Assembly: GCA_035708745.1 (NCBI GenBank)
Contig: DASTFJ010000250.1
Location: forward strand, 62,001 to 126,000
DNA from: JAMLHN01 sp035708745
GTDB taxonomy: Bacteria > Chloroflexota > Chloroflexia > Thermomicrobiales > UBA6265
Direction of reading: 5' to 3'
Length of the DNA: 64,000 bases
Shown: positions 63,510 through 64,000 of the stretch, piece after piece
How the letters are laid out: each line of letters opens with the position of its first letter
Numbering within the stretch: position 1 is the stretch's first letter
Notes under the pieces: generated by a model
The model's database searches: none
What the model was told of the DNA's origin: nothing
The model's input: the letters and a program-made list of their open reading frames with translations, nothing else
Program-made: the position numbers and the translations under genes

Positions 63510-64000
63510 ATGGACCATGCGTCTAAAGACTCCATCCTCGATCGACCACTCATCCATTTTGGAAGAGAGATCTGTGGCGACCTCGATGCTGCATTGCGAC
63601 GCGAATGGTTGGTAACCAATGGGCTTGGGGGATATGCGTCCGCCGCCCTGCCGGGCACACTGACCCGGTCCTACCATGGATTGTTGGTCGCAGCCCTCGC
63701 TCCGCCGGTCGAGCGGACGGTCTTGGTGGCGGGACTCGACGAATGGGCCACGTACTCGGGCGATCGATATCCGCTGTCGACCCACGAGTTCAATGGTGGA
63801 TCCGTGGCTCCGGAGGGTTACCGATTCCTGGAGTCATTCCATCTGGAGGGATCGCTGCCTGTATGGACATTCGCCATGGCGGACGCGCTTCTCGAGAAAC
63901 GCATATGGATGGGTCACCGACAAAACACGACGTATGTCCGGTACCAACTGCTTCGTAGTTCCGCGGCGCTTGATCTCGAACTAACACCGCTCCTTAGCGA
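63510..64000 (+). CDS. Glycogen-debranching-type enzyme, N-terminal part (truncated by window edge)
   Basis: Open from ATG 63510 to the end of the window (about 163 residues, no stop). The N-terminus has REWLVTNGLGGYASAALPGT, LTRSYHGLLVAALAPPVERTVLV and a FHLEGSLPVWTF region, matching the N-terminal domain of bacterial amylo-alpha-1,6-glucosidase (GDE) family proteins. AAAGGA precedes the ATG. It lies 53 nt after the GH63-like gene, so the two may form an alpha-glucan catabolic operon. Confidence 0.85.
   Translation, partial: MDHASKDSILDRPLIHFGREICGDLDAALRREWLVTNGLGGYASAALPGTLTRSYHGLLVAALAPPVERTVLVAGLDEWATYSGDRYPLSTHEFNGGSVAPEGYRFLESFHLEGSLPVWTFAMADALLEKRIWMGHRQNTTYVRYQLLRSSAALDLELTPLLS

Overview
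The window is 64 kb of GC-rich, tightly packed bacterial chromosome. Gene content suggests a Chloroflexota relative of Thermomicrobia/Sphaerobacter. This rests on family resemblance only: Tat-exported solute-binding proteins, secreted leaders ending in a motif like AQDSTPE or AQDATPT, HslVU, several dipeptide-type ABC systems, and DUF4397/DUF1269/DUF6325 paralogues. No rRNA or marker phylogeny is available, so the assignment is an inference.

Region 1 (1-20.4 kb) is mostly minus strand and housekeeping. It holds a complete Opp-type peptide importer (oppB-C-D-F-SBP, with a good promoter at 6196-6224), hslVU, topA and dprA. A short plus-strand block follows: an M50 membrane protease with CBS domains, an Rrf2/IscR-like regulator and a cysteine desulfurase. 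Then comes a minus-strand run in which a second, orphan OppD/OppF ATPase pair is packed against an M50 protease, an HD-domain protein, scpA and scpB.

Region 2 (20.4-28.4 kb) holds a secreted GIN-domain protein and a ~450-nt gene-free stretch that looks like a structured RNA: extended -10 promoter, eight or more local hairpins and an intrinsic terminator. A frameshifted NUDIX gene lies downstream of it. Next is a compact cluster of a Crp/Fnr regulator, a DUF1858 protein, a MIP18/DUF59 protein, a DUF1858-DUF2249-DUF2249 protein, a polytopic membrane protein and a DUF2249 protein. A perfect TTGCG-CTAG-CGCAA palindrome lies between the regulator and its presumed targets. A small conserved protein and a cytochrome P450 follow.

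Region 3 (28.5-45.9 kb) starts at tRNA-Arg(CCG), next to a decayed tyrosine-recombinase remnant, so it may be an old integration site. Beyond it is an accessory region rich in envelope and stress-type genes: DUF1269, DUF4397 and DUF6325 proteins, TMEM175, SulP-STAS, DUF2252, a LURP-one-like protein and SHOCT. It also holds a large MalT-like LuxR regulator divergent from an orphan solute-binding protein.

Region 4 (46.0-59.0 kb) is an arginine deiminase locus: APC permease, arcA, a small TM protein, a YfcC/ArcD-like carrier, ornithine carbamoyltransferase, an NhaC antiporter, a P-type ATPase, arcC and a DHA2-type MFS transporter. Three ATGA overlaps or similarly tight junctions tie ion transport to the catabolic enzymes. 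I read this as a combined ATP, ammonia and ion-homeostasis module.

Region 5 (59.1-64 kb) has another DUF1269 protein, a secreted protein, a GH63-like glucosidase and the start of a glycogen-debranching-type enzyme cut by the window edge. The best candidates for something undescribed are the structured RNA (21816-22303), the ADI/antiporter/P-ATPase operon (46049-57349), and the Crp/Fnr-DUF1858-DUF2249 membrane-protein cluster (22995-26809).
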